NCBI GenBank assembly: GCA_963837355.1
Contig: CAWIMY010000001.1
Location: 101,261 to 165,260, forward strand
Length of the DNA stretch: 64,000 nucleotides
Direction of reading: 5' to 3'
From: Aureispira sp963837355
Lineage (GTDB): Bacteria; Bacteroidota; Bacteroidia; Chitinophagales; Saprospiraceae
Below, in pieces: positions 17,793-26,012 of this stretch; within the stretch, counting starts at the first letter, position 1; every line of letters begins with the position of its first letter. A model generated the notes under the pieces. It was given only the letters and a program-made list of their open reading frames with translations. It searched no databases and was not told the origin of the DNA. A program made the translations under genes and the position numbers.

Positions 17793-18389
17793 TTACGATT
17801 GCTCGTTGCGTTCTTGGTCGTCATCTTCTAAGGTGACATAGCCCCAATCAATACCTTTCTCGATTTTGCGCAATTGCGCCATTGTAATATTGAAATTTTT
17901 CGCTAGAATCTGCTTCTTAGTTTTGCCTTCTTTTAACCGCTGTTTGAGCAAGCGCACCCGAGTGGGGTTCATCTTGTTGAGCGGAGAGGGTTTTCTATTT
18001 TGAGGATCGTAAACGCCATTAGCAATCTGAAAATCAGTCATCTCCCGTTGAGACATCCACTTCAAATTATTATAATGGTTGTTTAGGTTGTCCTGATCCA
18101 AGTGAACAACAAATTTTTGATTTTCGTTTTCTTTAGGACAAAATTCTTGCGCTACTAATTTGTGAATATAGGAGCCTTGTGTTTTGTTACCATCCAAACG
18201 CAGGTTGAGCAACATAAAACCTTGTACCGTTTTGGAGCCTTTGAGCAATTGCTCATTTTCGTTGAATTTGTCCTTACTTTTTACACGGCCATAGTCCGAA
18301 AAAAAGTATTCTTTATGTTTGGTGCGTACTTTCGTTTTTACTTTGGCCCAACGTTCATTCCAAAAGCTTTTAACAATATTATTTGCCAT
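17793..18389 (-). CDS. HNH endonuclease of the NUMOD4/HNH type (homing-endonuclease-like)
   Basis: The 198-residue product has the layout of small free-standing HNH nucleases. An N-terminal NUMOD4-like segment has NERWAKVK and FFSDYGRVKS (about 11-40). The HNH core follows with YIHKLVAQEFCP and VVHLDQDNLNNHYNNLKWMS, where His, the Asn pair and NLxW match the family pattern. A C-terminal helix-turn-helix-like DNA-binding segment includes GKTKKQILAKNFNITMAQLRKIEKG. Such genes are often phage- or intron-borne. It stands alone, 690 bp from the intein-containing dnaB, and I see no intron around it. The acidic tail DDDQERNEQS has no known role. Confidence 0.85.
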   Translation of the reverse strand: MANNIVKSFWNERWAKVKTKVRTKHKEYFFSDYGRVKSKDKFNENEQLLKGSKTVQGFMLLNLRLDGNKTQGSYIHKLVAQEFCPKENENQKFVVHLDQDNLNNHYNNLKWMSQREMTDFQIANGVYDPQNRKPSPLNKMNPTRVRLLKQRLKEGKTKKQILAKNFNITMAQLRKIEKGIDWGYVTLEDDDQERNEQS

Positions 18390-18802
18390 AGTGGGATCAT
18401 TATTTTGAGTTAGTTGTAGACGAGGAAATTGCTATAAATACACTCATTGAAAGTGCGTCTTCTATTGACCCTTTATTGCCGAAGCAAAGAATCAATCAGA
18501 ACTAGAATTCTGTTCGTTATCCCGTAGAATAAAGATACAGAGCGTAACTTAATGGATTAGATGATGTGGTGTTAGAATAGACGAATAAAGTGATTTAACG
18601 GGTGTCTCTCTTCCTTAAAAGGTAAACGATAAATAAAGAAGAGCAACGACCTATTGCTACTTAAACGTAATAACATAAAGAAACAAGACTTTGTTGAGCT
18701 TTTTAAGCATTATTTTATAAAAAGCGTACGCTAGCCTATATTCCCTTAAAATCAAGGCGTAAAAAAATCCCCTTATGCACCAAAATAGTAGAACTGTGAC
18801 AT
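18390..18802. other. Intergenic region upstream of the HNH gene, no gene seen
   Basis: About 410 bp of AT-rich sequence. No conserved frame, tRNA or clear terminator is visible. It ends at the left terminal repeat of the non-coding element at 18803. Confidence 0.5.
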
Positions 18803-19042
18803 TAGAGGTTATTACGAATGGGGTTGTATAGAGATAAAAAGAGAGCTTTTTTTCACAACCGAGCTTGCGAGTTCACAAAGTAATCAAGGCAAAAATTTAG
18901 CTCATCCCGATTTTATCGGGATGGAGTCAATTTTTAACACTCGCGAAGCGATCTAGTTAGTTTGTACAGTGTACAGAGTTACTAGCTTAAGTGGGGGAAA
19001 AAGATACTTTTTTCGCTGCAAAGCTATTCGTAATAACCTCTA
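18803..19042. repeat. Non-coding TIR element (MITE-like), copy 1
   Basis: A 240-bp element is bounded by a perfect 17-bp inverted repeat, TAGAGGTTATTACGAAT at the left end and its complement at the right. The outermost TA may be a target duplication of the IS630/Tc1-mariner type. Inside are several hairpins: CATCCCGAT-TTT-ATCGGGATG, AGCTTGCGAGTT...AACACTCGCGAAGCG, and a T-rich right part. It has no reading frame. A related element sits at 37606-37840, with the same ends but a different internal order. It lies 36 bp downstream of the dnaB stop. Confidence 0.8.
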
Positions 19043-19078
19043 TTGTAAGGGGATTGATTTTCTAAAGATAAGAATATA

Positions 19079-21505
19079 TTAGAAGGGCACATCATCAATG
19101 CCTTTATTTTCATTGGCTTCGTTCATTTTAGAAGAAAAAGTTTCTCCACCAAGATTGTTGGGCGCTTGGTCAAAGAAGCTGGCATCGTCTAATCCCGTAA
19201 AGGCATCGTCGTCCAAGTTAGAAAATTTAGCGTATTGTGCATCCCACTTGAGTTTAACAGAATCTAAGGCTCCGTTACGGTGTTTGGCAACAATGATTTC
19301 TCCAATACCTTTGAGCGAGTTGCCCTCTTCGTCTTCTAGTATTTGATAATATTCTGGTCTATATATAAAAGACACAATATCCGCATCTTGCTCGATCGCC
19401 CCCGATTCACGAAGATCCGATAGCTGTGGACGTTTTGACCCGCCCCGCGTCTCTACAGCCCGCGAGAGTTGCGATAACGCAATAACAGGAACGCTCAGTT
19501 CTTTTGCCAACCCCTTCAAACCACGAGAGATCATAGAAATCTCTTGCTCGCGGTTGCCGTTGTTGTCTCCACCACCCGTCATCAACTGCAAATAATCGAC
19601 TACGACCATCTGAATGTCGTGCTGCATTTTTAAACGGCGACATTTGGCGCGCAATTCAAAAATACTAATACCGGGGGTATCATCAATAAACAGGGGCACA
19701 TTGGAGAGCTTATCGACTTGATTGTGCAATTGTTGCCATTCATAATCTTCTAATTGTCCTTTCCGTAATTTCTCGGAAGGAATTTCAGTTTCCATAGAAA
19801 TCAAACGATTGACCAACTGCAAGGACGACATCTCCAAGGAGAAAAAGGCCACCCCCTTGTTGAAATCAATGGCTGCATTACGCGCCACCGCCATCGTAAA
19901 CGACGTATTGTGCGTGACGGTCATGTCCTCTAATAAGAACAAATTATTGGCATTTAGGGTAAACCCGTAATAATCGTCTACTTGATCTTTTTCTACCTGA
20001 ATAGCACTGCAACTGTGGCGTATAGTACGGAAGGAAGGCGTGTCTACATCGTGGCGGCGGCTAGGGATTTTCCAAAGCTCGCCTCCTATGGTCAAGCAAA
20101 ATAATTGCGCTTCTTTTTTTATACTCGTCCAAAAACCTAGGCTATCGGCTACAAATTTTAATTGTTTTGCTAGGGGCGCATTGTTGATATACAAGGCCAA
20201 TCGCTGTTCACTTGCCCAATGTTCTCCTAACACATCAACCCAACCTGCCAAAAGTTCCAACCGCTCTTCGCGACTACCCCACAAATACGCTTTAGGAAGC
20301 CGTTTTTGTTGCAAGCAATACGTTCTCAATTGGGACAGCTGGTGTTCCTTAGAAAAATCAACCCGTGGCTCTAAAGGAACACGTCCGCTGTTGGCCACCT
20401 CAGGCACCGTTTGCCACTCGGAGAGGAGCGGCGCCAAATGCAAGCCCACCCAATAGGTTGGCAACAAAACAGGCTCGGCAGTAAAATCAACGGCTACCTT
20501 ATACCCCTGAAAACAAGCTTGAAAGTCAGTAGGCTGCTGTAGCCATTCCTTGACGGATATATTCAGCACGGTTTCTTTCTGATAAGTTGCAACCGCTTTG
20601 ACACAGCGCAGCGACAAAATGTGACTGGCATTGACGCGGTAGCTGATGGCTTGCTCTTGGTGGATCCAATACATTTGCTCCTGTCCGCGTGCGATAGACA
20701 AGACCTCGCGGGGCGTAGAATCATCGCCCATCAACTGGTCGCCCTGTTGGATGCGTTCTACTTCGCGCAAGCGGCCATCGTACAAGAGTACTTTGGTACC
20801 TTTGGCCAAGCATTTTCCCATACCAGGACGCGCGGCAATAATGATTAAATCCGATGGTTGCCAACCCGAGGTTAACTTGTCTAAGTTGACAAAGCCTGTT
20901 GGCACTCCCGTCAGCCCTTCTTCTTTTCCCGCCATTTCTTCGAGTTGTTTCACGGCCATATTGACCAAGGTACTCATCCCCAAAGAGCCACGACTCAAAT
21001 TCTGTTCGGTAATGTTAAAGAGGTTTTGCTCGGCGCTGTCGAGCAAGTCAAAGACATCAACCGTATCTTCAAAAGCGCTGTTGATGACCTCTGTAGAGGT
21101 GCGAATCAGCTCGCGCTGAATAAATTTTTGGGCAATAATCCGCGCATGAAATTCAATATTGGCCGATGAGGCGACGCGGTTGGTGAGTTCTACCAATTGA
21201 TAAGGGCCGCCCACAATGTTGAGCTTGCCCATTGTTTTTAGTTCTTCCGTAACGGTTAAGAGGTCAATGGGATGACTTTTCTCAAACAGGTTACAAATAG
21301 CTTTGTAAATATGCTCGTGTGCCTCTTTATAAAAAGAGGAAGGCCGCAAAATGTCAATAATCAAGGCTACAGCATCTTTATCCAACATCAACGCTCCCAA
21401 AACTGCTTCTTCTAGATTGAGCGCTTGGGGAGGTAATTTACCAGCCTGAACAAAAGGATTGACTTGGCGGGTGTTTTTTTTGAAGGATTTTTTTTTGTCT
21501 TCCAT
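19079..21505 (-). CDS. dnaB: Replicative DNA helicase DnaB containing an intein
   Basis: DnaB is the hexameric helicase of the replication fork. The 808-residue precursor consists of an N-extein (1-231), an intein (232-533) and a C-extein (534-808), so the spliced protein is about 506 residues, the normal size. The N-terminal primase-binding domain starts PPQALNLEEAVLGALMLD. The RecA-like domain begins TGVPTGFVNLDKLTSGWQ, and its Walker A motif ARPGMGK-T is split by the intein. After the intein come MVVVDYLQLM (Walker B), LSQLSRAVETRGGSKRPQLSDLRESGAIEQDAD and IIVAKHRNG, all typical. A good promoter lies about 75-105 bp upstream. Activity must depend on protein splicing because the P-loop is interrupted. 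Confidence 0.97.
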   Translation of the reverse strand: MEDKKKSFKKNTRQVNPFVQAGKLPPQALNLEEAVLGALMLDKDAVALIIDILRPSSFYKEAHEHIYKAICNLFEKSHPIDLLTVTEELKTMGKLNIVGGPYQLVELTNRVASSANIEFHARIIAQKFIQRELIRTSTEVINSAFEDTVDVFDLLDSAEQNLFNITEQNLSRGSLGMSTLVNMAVKQLEEMAGKEEGLTGVPTGFVNLDKLTSGWQPSDLIIIAARPGMGKCLAKGTKVLLYDGRLREVERIQQGDQLMGDDSTPREVLSIARGQEQMYWIHQEQAISYRVNASHILSLRCVKAVATYQKETVLNISVKEWLQQPTDFQACFQGYKVAVDFTAEPVLLPTYWVGLHLAPLLSEWQTVPEVANSGRVPLEPRVDFSKEHQLSQLRTYCLQQKRLPKAYLWGSREERLELLAGWVDVLGEHWASEQRLALYINNAPLAKQLKFVADSLGFWTSIKKEAQLFCLTIGGELWKIPSRRHDVDTPSFRTIRHSCSAIQVEKDQVDDYYGFTLNANNLFLLEDMTVTHNTSFTMAVARNAAIDFNKGVAFFSLEMSSLQLVNRLISMETEIPSEKLRKGQLEDYEWQQLHNQVDKLSNVPLFIDDTPGISIFELRAKCRRLKMQHDIQMVVVDYLQLMTGGGDNNGNREQEISMISRGLKGLAKELSVPVIALSQLSRAVETRGGSKRPQLSDLRESGAIEQDADIVSFIYRPEYYQILEDEEGNSLKGIGEIIVAKHRNGALDSVKLKWDAQYAKFSNLDDDAFTGLDDASFFDQAPNNLGGETFSSKMNEANENKGIDDVPF
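19907..20812 (-). other. Intein in the DnaB P-loop, 302 residues, with a degenerate LAGLIDADG endonuclease
   Basis: The insertion lies between Lys231 and Thr534 of the precursor (GMGK / TSFTM). Block A is CLAKGTKVLLYDG with the nucleophile Cys1. Block B is RVNASHILSLRC with its conserved His. Block F is YYGFTLNANNLFLLEDM, and block G is VTHN with the penultimate His and terminal Asn; the +1 residue is Thr. All splicing residues therefore look functional. The central part shows decayed endonuclease motifs: YWVGLHLAPL in place of the first LAGLIDADG and LLAGWVDVLGEHW in place of the second, where the second catalytic-type Asp is replaced by Leu. It should splice but probably no longer homes. 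Confidence 0.93.
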
Positions 21506-21578
21506 GAAGATTGCGGTAGTTCAAACTAGTAAAAAAATGGCACCCAGTAGGGGGGATAAAAGTACTACAGTTGGCCTA

Positions 21579-21609
21579 CAAAAATACGCTTTATTTTACC
21601 TCTATCCAA
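21579..21609 (-). promoter_or_regulatory. Promoter of dnaB
   Basis: On the minus strand TTG (21609-21607), a 20-nt spacer and TATTTTTG (21586-21579) match the Bacteroidota consensus. The leader is about 70 nt. Confidence 0.65.
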
Positions 21610-21795
21610 AGCCTGCGCCACAAAGCATTTGTTAAAGATAAAAGTAATGTAGACGGCAGTCCTTTTTTAGGTGTTTTTTACTCCTGATAATCAAATAGTT
21701 AGGAGTGGTGTTTGTGATGGTTATCATAATAGGCAACTAAGCGGCTGAAAAATCCCTCCAAGATGCCCTTAGAAAACACTTGCTTTGCAGGGCGC

Positions 21796-22362
21796 TTATA
21801 ACTTTGCGCGCTTATTGGGATTGTCTTTTAGAAAACTGTCCCAGCCGCTGTATTTTTTTTGTCCCAGTCCTAGTCCTTGGGTTTGAATGTGGTGGCAAAA
21901 GGCGACCCCTAAGGCATCCGTAGCATCAAGGGGGGATCCCTGAATATCGCCTTGGATAACGTGGGGCAGCATTCGGGCAACTTGTTCTTTGCTGGCGTTG
22001 CCTTTTCCCGTAACGGCCTTTTTGATGCTGCGGGGCGAGTATTCTTCAATGGTCAAGCCTTTTTCGGAAACCGCGACCATCGCCACACCTTGGGCACGGC
22101 CCAATTTGAGCATGGATTGCACATTTTTACCATAAAAGGGCGCTTCAATACTCGCGTCCGTGGGCTCGTACAATTGGATAAGTTTTTGCAATTCGGTAAA
22201 GATAAAGGCTAGCTTTTCGCCTTGGCTTTCTTTTTTGCGCATATCTAAGACTCCCATCGTAATTAAGCGCGGCATATTCTTACCAATAACCTGTATAAAA
22301 GCGTAGCCCAATACATTGCTACCAGGGTCGATGCCTAAAATAATCTTGGGAGTAGATTTCAT
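21796..22362 (-). CDS. ruvC: Holliday junction resolvase RuvC
   Basis: RuvC cuts Holliday junctions symmetrically during recombination and repair. The 188-residue product has the family catalytic acids: Asp12 in LGIDPGSNVLGY, Glu73 in SIEAPFYGKNVQS, and the Asp146/Asp149 pair in PLDATDALGVAFCHH. KKAVTGKGNASKEQVARML is the conserved DNA-binding loop region. The C-terminus carries a short basic extension. The start is ATG at 22362. It lies upstream of dnaB on the same strand with a 290-bp gap that includes the dnaB promoter, so the two are probably transcribed separately. Confidence 0.96.
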   Translation of the reverse strand: MKSTPKIILGIDPGSNVLGYAFIQVIGKNMPRLITMGVLDMRKKESQGEKLAFIFTELQKLIQLYEPTDASIEAPFYGKNVQSMLKLGRAQGVAMVAVSEKGLTIEEYSPRSIKKAVTGKGNASKEQVARMLPHVIQGDIQGSPLDATDALGVAFCHHIQTQGLGLGQKKYSGWDSFLKDNPNKRAKL

Positions 22363-22525
22363 GAAAAGAGGGTAGGAGTTGAAGGAAACTAAAAGCAGTA
22401 AGAAAGCAACAAAACAGCGCTAACGAAGTTGTTCAAACAGCGGGCTTTGCTAGAATTGGCAGTAATACCAGCAGCAAACTGGCCTATTCAACTAAAATTC
22501 TGCCGATTTCTTATAAATTTGCACC

Positions 22526-23620
22526 ATGTCAACGAATACAAGTTCACCAATACCTATCAAAGATAGCCGCTTTTTAGCAAAGCAACTTCATCGACGTCGA
22601 TTTTTTATCGGCTTGGCGCGCGTGATTTTGGTACTGGCCCTGCTAGGGGTTTTGTATTATCAATTGTTTGAACAACGCGAGGTCACCTTGAGCGAATTGT
22701 ATGCTTTGTTTTTGGGGCGGTTGTCGGAGGAGCGTCTACCTATTCTAATGGCTATCGTTGCCCTAATGCCGCTAAATTGGTTGATTGAAACTAAAAAATG
22801 GGTAGAGCTTTTGCGCCCTATTCAGCAGTTGCGGGTGTTTGAGGCACTGCGTGTGGTGCTGATTGGATTGACAGGTTCTTTGTTTACACCCAATCGAATC
22901 GGGGAGTATGGCGGGCGGTTGTTATTATTAGAACCTAAGAAGCGGTATCAAGCCGTATACGCTACCTTGTTAGGAGCTTGTAGCCAATGGATCGTATTGA
23001 TCTTATTGGGTTGGTGGGCGTTGCTATTGGCGTTTTATCAGAAGTGGTTGCCCCTGCCGAGCATCTTATTTTGGGGCTTGTTGTTGTTGGGAAGTATAGG
23101 TTCTGCCGTGTTGTTGTTGGCTTATTTTAATTTACAACACTTATTGCGTTGGGTGGCAACGTGGAAATGGGCGGTTCGTTGGACGGCACCCTTGAAAAAT
23201 ACGCCCTTTTCTTATTACGCTGCCTCCTTGCTTTGGAAAGCCCTCGGTTATGCCTTGTTGCGCTCTTTAACGTATTCTATACAATATGTGGGCTTGCTTT
23301 ATTTCTTTGGTTATGAAAGCAGTCTTTTCGTTATGCTGACAGGCGTTTTAATTGTTTATTTATTACAAACAGGTATTCCCTTGCCTCCCTCTACAGGCTT
23401 ATTAGCCAGAGGCAATATTGCCTTGTTTATCTTTGGAAGCTTACAGGATAGTGCTTTGAGCAGCAGTATTTTAGCAGCTACTTTTAGCCTGTGGCTGCTC
23501 AATGTGATTTTGCCAGCCCTTTGGGGAGCTTGGTTGGTAATGCGTCTAGAGCATGGCGGGTTGCCAAAAGGCGTAAAAAGCCTAAAGAATAAGTCCAAAA
23601 CTTCTGTGGATGTTGCCTAA
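22526..23620 (+). CDS. Flippase-like membrane protein (UPF0104 / lysylphosphatidylglycerol synthase TM region)
   Basis: The 364-residue product has about eight transmembrane segments: RVILVLALLGVLYYQLF, LPILMAIVALMPLNWLIE, VLIGLTGSLFTPNRIGEYGGR, QWIVLILLGWWALLLAFY, the 170-200 region, and the last at the C-terminus. The TPNRIGEYGGR loop and the later PLPPSTGLLARGNIALF segment correspond to the conserved P-x-R-x-G-E and P-x-x-G/S patterns of this family. Related proteins move or modify lipids in the inner membrane, but the Bacteroidota members are not assigned. A -7-like TAAATTTG (22514-22521) ends only 4 bp before the ATG, which would make a leaderless transcript. Confidence 0.8.
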   Translation: MSTNTSSPIPIKDSRFLAKQLHRRRFFIGLARVILVLALLGVLYYQLFEQREVTLSELYALFLGRLSEERLPILMAIVALMPLNWLIETKKWVELLRPIQQLRVFEALRVVLIGLTGSLFTPNRIGEYGGRLLLLEPKKRYQAVYATLLGACSQWIVLILLGWWALLLAFYQKWLPLPSILFWGLLLLGSIGSAVLLLAYFNLQHLLRWVATWKWAVRWTAPLKNTPFSYYAASLLWKALGYALLRSLTYSIQYVGLLYFFGYESSLFVMLTGVLIVYLLQTGIPLPPSTGLLARGNIALFIFGSLQDSALSSSILAATFSLWLLNVILPALWGAWLVMRLEHGGLPKGVKSLKNKSKTSVDVA

Positions 23621-23686
23621 GAAATTCTTATATTCCACAGAAATAATCCCTTCCTTTTACTATTGACTACAGCAACTACTTAGAAT

Positions 23687-24802
23687 ATGATAATCGAGCA
23701 ACTTAAAATAAAAAACTACAAAGTATTTGAAGATGCCACGGTACAAGGTTTGAGAGGTTTTAATGTCTTTATTGGAGCCAACGGAAGTGGTAAAAGCACC
23801 TTGTTGGATGTCTTGGACTTTTTGCGAGATGCCTTAAAAAATAATGTAACTACGGCAGTGAATAGACGAGGGGGCTTCGATCAGTTGGTACACCAACAAA
23901 AAACAGGAGAAGCCATTGCGATAGACGTTTACCTAAGTCTGCCCCAAACAACTACCCGTGCTTACGACCAGCTTATTTATGCCATCGAAATCATAAAAGA
24001 TGGGGAGGAAATTGTTGTGCAACGCGAGTTGCTAAAGCGTTATTCGACACTGATGGCAGATGACCGCATTTTATTAGAGGTCAAGGATGGCTACGGCAAT
24101 GTTGCGAATAAGAAGAATGGGCAAATTGAGACGATTTTGTTTGAGCTAGAACAACGCGACCAATTGTGTATTGGAATTGTGGGGCAGGTGCAAGGATACC
24201 CCGCTATTAATCGGCTACGCCAGCTGCTTAGTGAAGGCTATTTATTTAATGAGCAACAGTTTGGGCAAGCGCTTGCTCGAGTAGACAATCCGTTGGCGCA
24301 ATTGACCAAAGATATTCATAAGTACCACCCTGCTGTTTTCGAGCAAATTCTAGAGAAACTCACCCATCTGTTGCCCCACATCGGAAAAGTGGAAGCCCTA
24401 GAAACCGAGGATGATCGCTTGTTGTTAAAATTTAAGGAGGGGTATCCCAAAAATCCCTTTTTGGTTGGTGCCCTGTCCGAAGGAACTTTGCGTGTGCTGG
24501 TGTATTTAGTCTTGCTGCACAATCCCCATCCCCATCCTACTTTAGCCATAGAAACGCCCGAACAGTATTTGCACTCGGACTTATTAGCGACTTTGGTCGA
24601 AGAATTACGCGGCTATGCCGCCCGTGGCGGGCAGCTTTTTGTCACCACCCATTCGCCTGATTTGGTGAGTGCCTTGCAGTTGTCGGAATTGTTCGGACTG
24701 CGCCAAGAGGAGGGAAAGGCCGCGATTTATGCCATCAAAGAGGACGATGCTGTTCGAGGTCGTTATGAATCAGGCGAGCCATTGGGGCGTATCTGGAAAT
24801 AA
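23687..24802 (+). CDS. AAA family ATPase, SMC/ABC-type (AAA_21-like)
   Basis: The 371-residue product has an ABC-type ATPase split around an insert. Walker A is GANGSGKS (30-37) after the typical start MIIEQLKIKNYKVFEDATVQ. The signature-like segment is LSEGTLRVLVYLVLLH, Walker B is TLAIETPEQYLHSDLL, and the switch His is in LFVTTHSPDLVSAL. The Walker B acidic pair reads ET rather than the common EE/DE, so hydrolysis could be altered. Relatives work in DNA repair, phage defence (OLD/retron-type ATPases) or nucleotide signalling, always with partners. Here no nuclease partner is adjacent; the next gene is on the other strand. A stand-alone role is unknown. Confidence 0.8.
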   Translation: MIIEQLKIKNYKVFEDATVQGLRGFNVFIGANGSGKSTLLDVLDFLRDALKNNVTTAVNRRGGFDQLVHQQKTGEAIAIDVYLSLPQTTTRAYDQLIYAIEIIKDGEEIVVQRELLKRYSTLMADDRILLEVKDGYGNVANKKNGQIETILFELEQRDQLCIGIVGQVQGYPAINRLRQLLSEGYLFNEQQFGQALARVDNPLAQLTKDIHKYHPAVFEQILEKLTHLLPHIGKVEALETEDDRLLLKFKEGYPKNPFLVGALSEGTLRVLVYLVLLHNPHPHPTLAIETPEQYLHSDLLATLVEELRGYAARGGQLFVTTHSPDLVSALQLSELFGLRQEEGKAAIYAIKEDDAVRGRYESGEPLGRIWK

Positions 24803-24905
24803 AACAGCGCCTTTTGGTCGTGTGTTTTTTGACTGCTGCTCTACCAAAAGGCCGCCCAACTAATTATTTCTATAAGAATGTTCTTACAAAGAAGGGAAAG
24901 CACTA

Positions 24906-25118
24906 CTAATCATTGCGTTCCACTTCACTTTGTAATTTGAGAACGGTCGTACCGTCTTCTTGCTCAATGACCAAGGCTTTGTCGTCTGCCGAGCCATTGC
25001 GGGTGACTTCTTCTCCTTTGCTCGTGCGGGTTATCTTCTCTTCATGCGTAGATTGTACTTTTCCTGTGGCGTAACCTTGCCCCCATTTCCATTTAACTTC
25101 GGTTCCTTCTCTAATCAT
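24906..25118 (-). CDS. Small tudor-like protein (HVA1/DUF2945 family)
   Basis: The 70-residue product begins MIREGTEVKWKWGQGYATGKV and contains KGEEVTRNGSADDKALVIEQEDG. This is the pattern of the hypervirulence-associated tudor (DUF2945) family: a compact beta barrel often found in bacteria and fungi without known biochemical activity. It is monocistronic, on the minus strand, convergent with the AAA ATPase gene. A hairpin terminator separates it from the SDR gene upstream. Confidence 0.85.
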   Translation of the reverse strand: MIREGTEVKWKWGQGYATGKVQSTHEEKITRTSKGEEVTRNGSADDKALVIEQEDGTTVLKLQSEVERND

Positions 25119-25163
25119 AAGTGTTGTTTTTCTGTTAAAAGTAGTTGTGCTGTGCTCTAAAAT

Positions 25164-25192
25164 AGGACAAGTCCATTAATAGGGCTTGTCCT
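25164..25192 (-). terminator. Hairpin terminator after the SDR gene
   Basis: AGGACAAGCCC and GGACTTGTCCT pair with a short loop, giving at least 8 perfect bp plus inner pairs. The hairpin is followed on the minus strand by ATTTTA and on the plus strand by GTTTTATTTT. It most likely serves the minus-strand SDR gene that ends at 25235. Confidence 0.65.
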
Positions 25193-25234
25193 GTTTTATT
25201 TTAAGAGCTTATAAAAAGTAGATTGGGAGCCGAT

Positions 25235-25903
25235 TTACCAGGCAATGGCTTCGTTCTCCTGACAATCCCAATAAGTGCCCGATTCAAAATCACTTTGGAT
25301 AAAATCGTAAATGCGTACAGCGGCCTCATCGGGAGAGAGGGGCGCATGGTCGTTGAGGCTAGAAATATTGGTGCGCACAAAACCGGGATGGATAACCGCG
25401 ACTTTTTGTTCGCTCGGCAAGCGGTTGCTCAAAATTTTGCTGTACATATTGAGGCCTGCTTTCGAAATGCGGTAGGCAACGGAGCCATCAGAAAGGCAAT
25501 TGTCGAGTGAGCCCATCTTGGACGACACGTTAATCAATTTGCCGAAAGGCGATAGAAAGGGGAGCAGTTGCTCGGTAGCAAAGACAATCCCCTCCAAATT
25601 AACAGCCATTGTTTCTTTAAAAGTAGCATGGTCAGGTAATTTGGTATTCAAATCTGGCCCAATCCCTGCATTGTTAATCATCAAATCAAACTGCTGCTCT
25701 TCTTTGTGGAAATACACTACCAAGTCTGCGACACTATCCGTATTGGTCACATCCAATGCCACGACTTCTAAGTTTACACTAGAAAAAGCTTCAATTTGAC
25801 CGTTGCGACTACTGGCGACGACTTCGTAACCTGCTTGTAAATAGCGCTTTACTAATCCTAAACCAATGCCTTGGCTTGCGCCCAATATAAATACTCGTTT
25901 CAT
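25235..25903 (-). CDS. Short-chain dehydrogenase/reductase
   Basis: The 222-residue product is a classical SDR: nucleotide-binding GASQGIG (8-14), the DVTN acidic step, NNAGIG, the catalytic Ser in NVSSKMGSLD, and Tyr/Lys in AYRISKAGLNMYSK, followed by VIHPGFVRTNIS. It probably oxidises or reduces a small carbonyl substrate with NAD(P)H in the cytoplasm; the substrate cannot be told. It resembles the C-factor/CsgA-like short SDRs in length and in its end of substrate loop. It starts at 25903 and is followed by a terminator. Confidence 0.93.
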   Translation of the reverse strand: MKRVFILGASQGIGLGLVKRYLQAGYEVVASSRNGQIEAFSSVNLEVVALDVTNTDSVADLVVYFHKEEQQFDLMINNAGIGPDLNTKLPDHATFKETMAVNLEGIVFATEQLLPFLSPFGKLINVSSKMGSLDNCLSDGSVAYRISKAGLNMYSKILSNRLPSEQKVAVIHPGFVRTNISSLNDHAPLSPDEAAVRIYDFIQSDFESGTYWDCQENEAIAW

Positions 25904-26012
25904 TTACTTTGCTCTTATATTCCTCTACAAAAAACGTGGAGAAAAGGGATTTTTTGTTGTTTTTTTTCGATCCAATCAATTCAAGTACTACAACAAAAAA
26001 AGGGCAAAAAGT

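Noticed and set aside
17793..18389. HNH gene as part of a group I intron
   Set aside because: No interrupted host gene or intron core elements are recognisable on either side.
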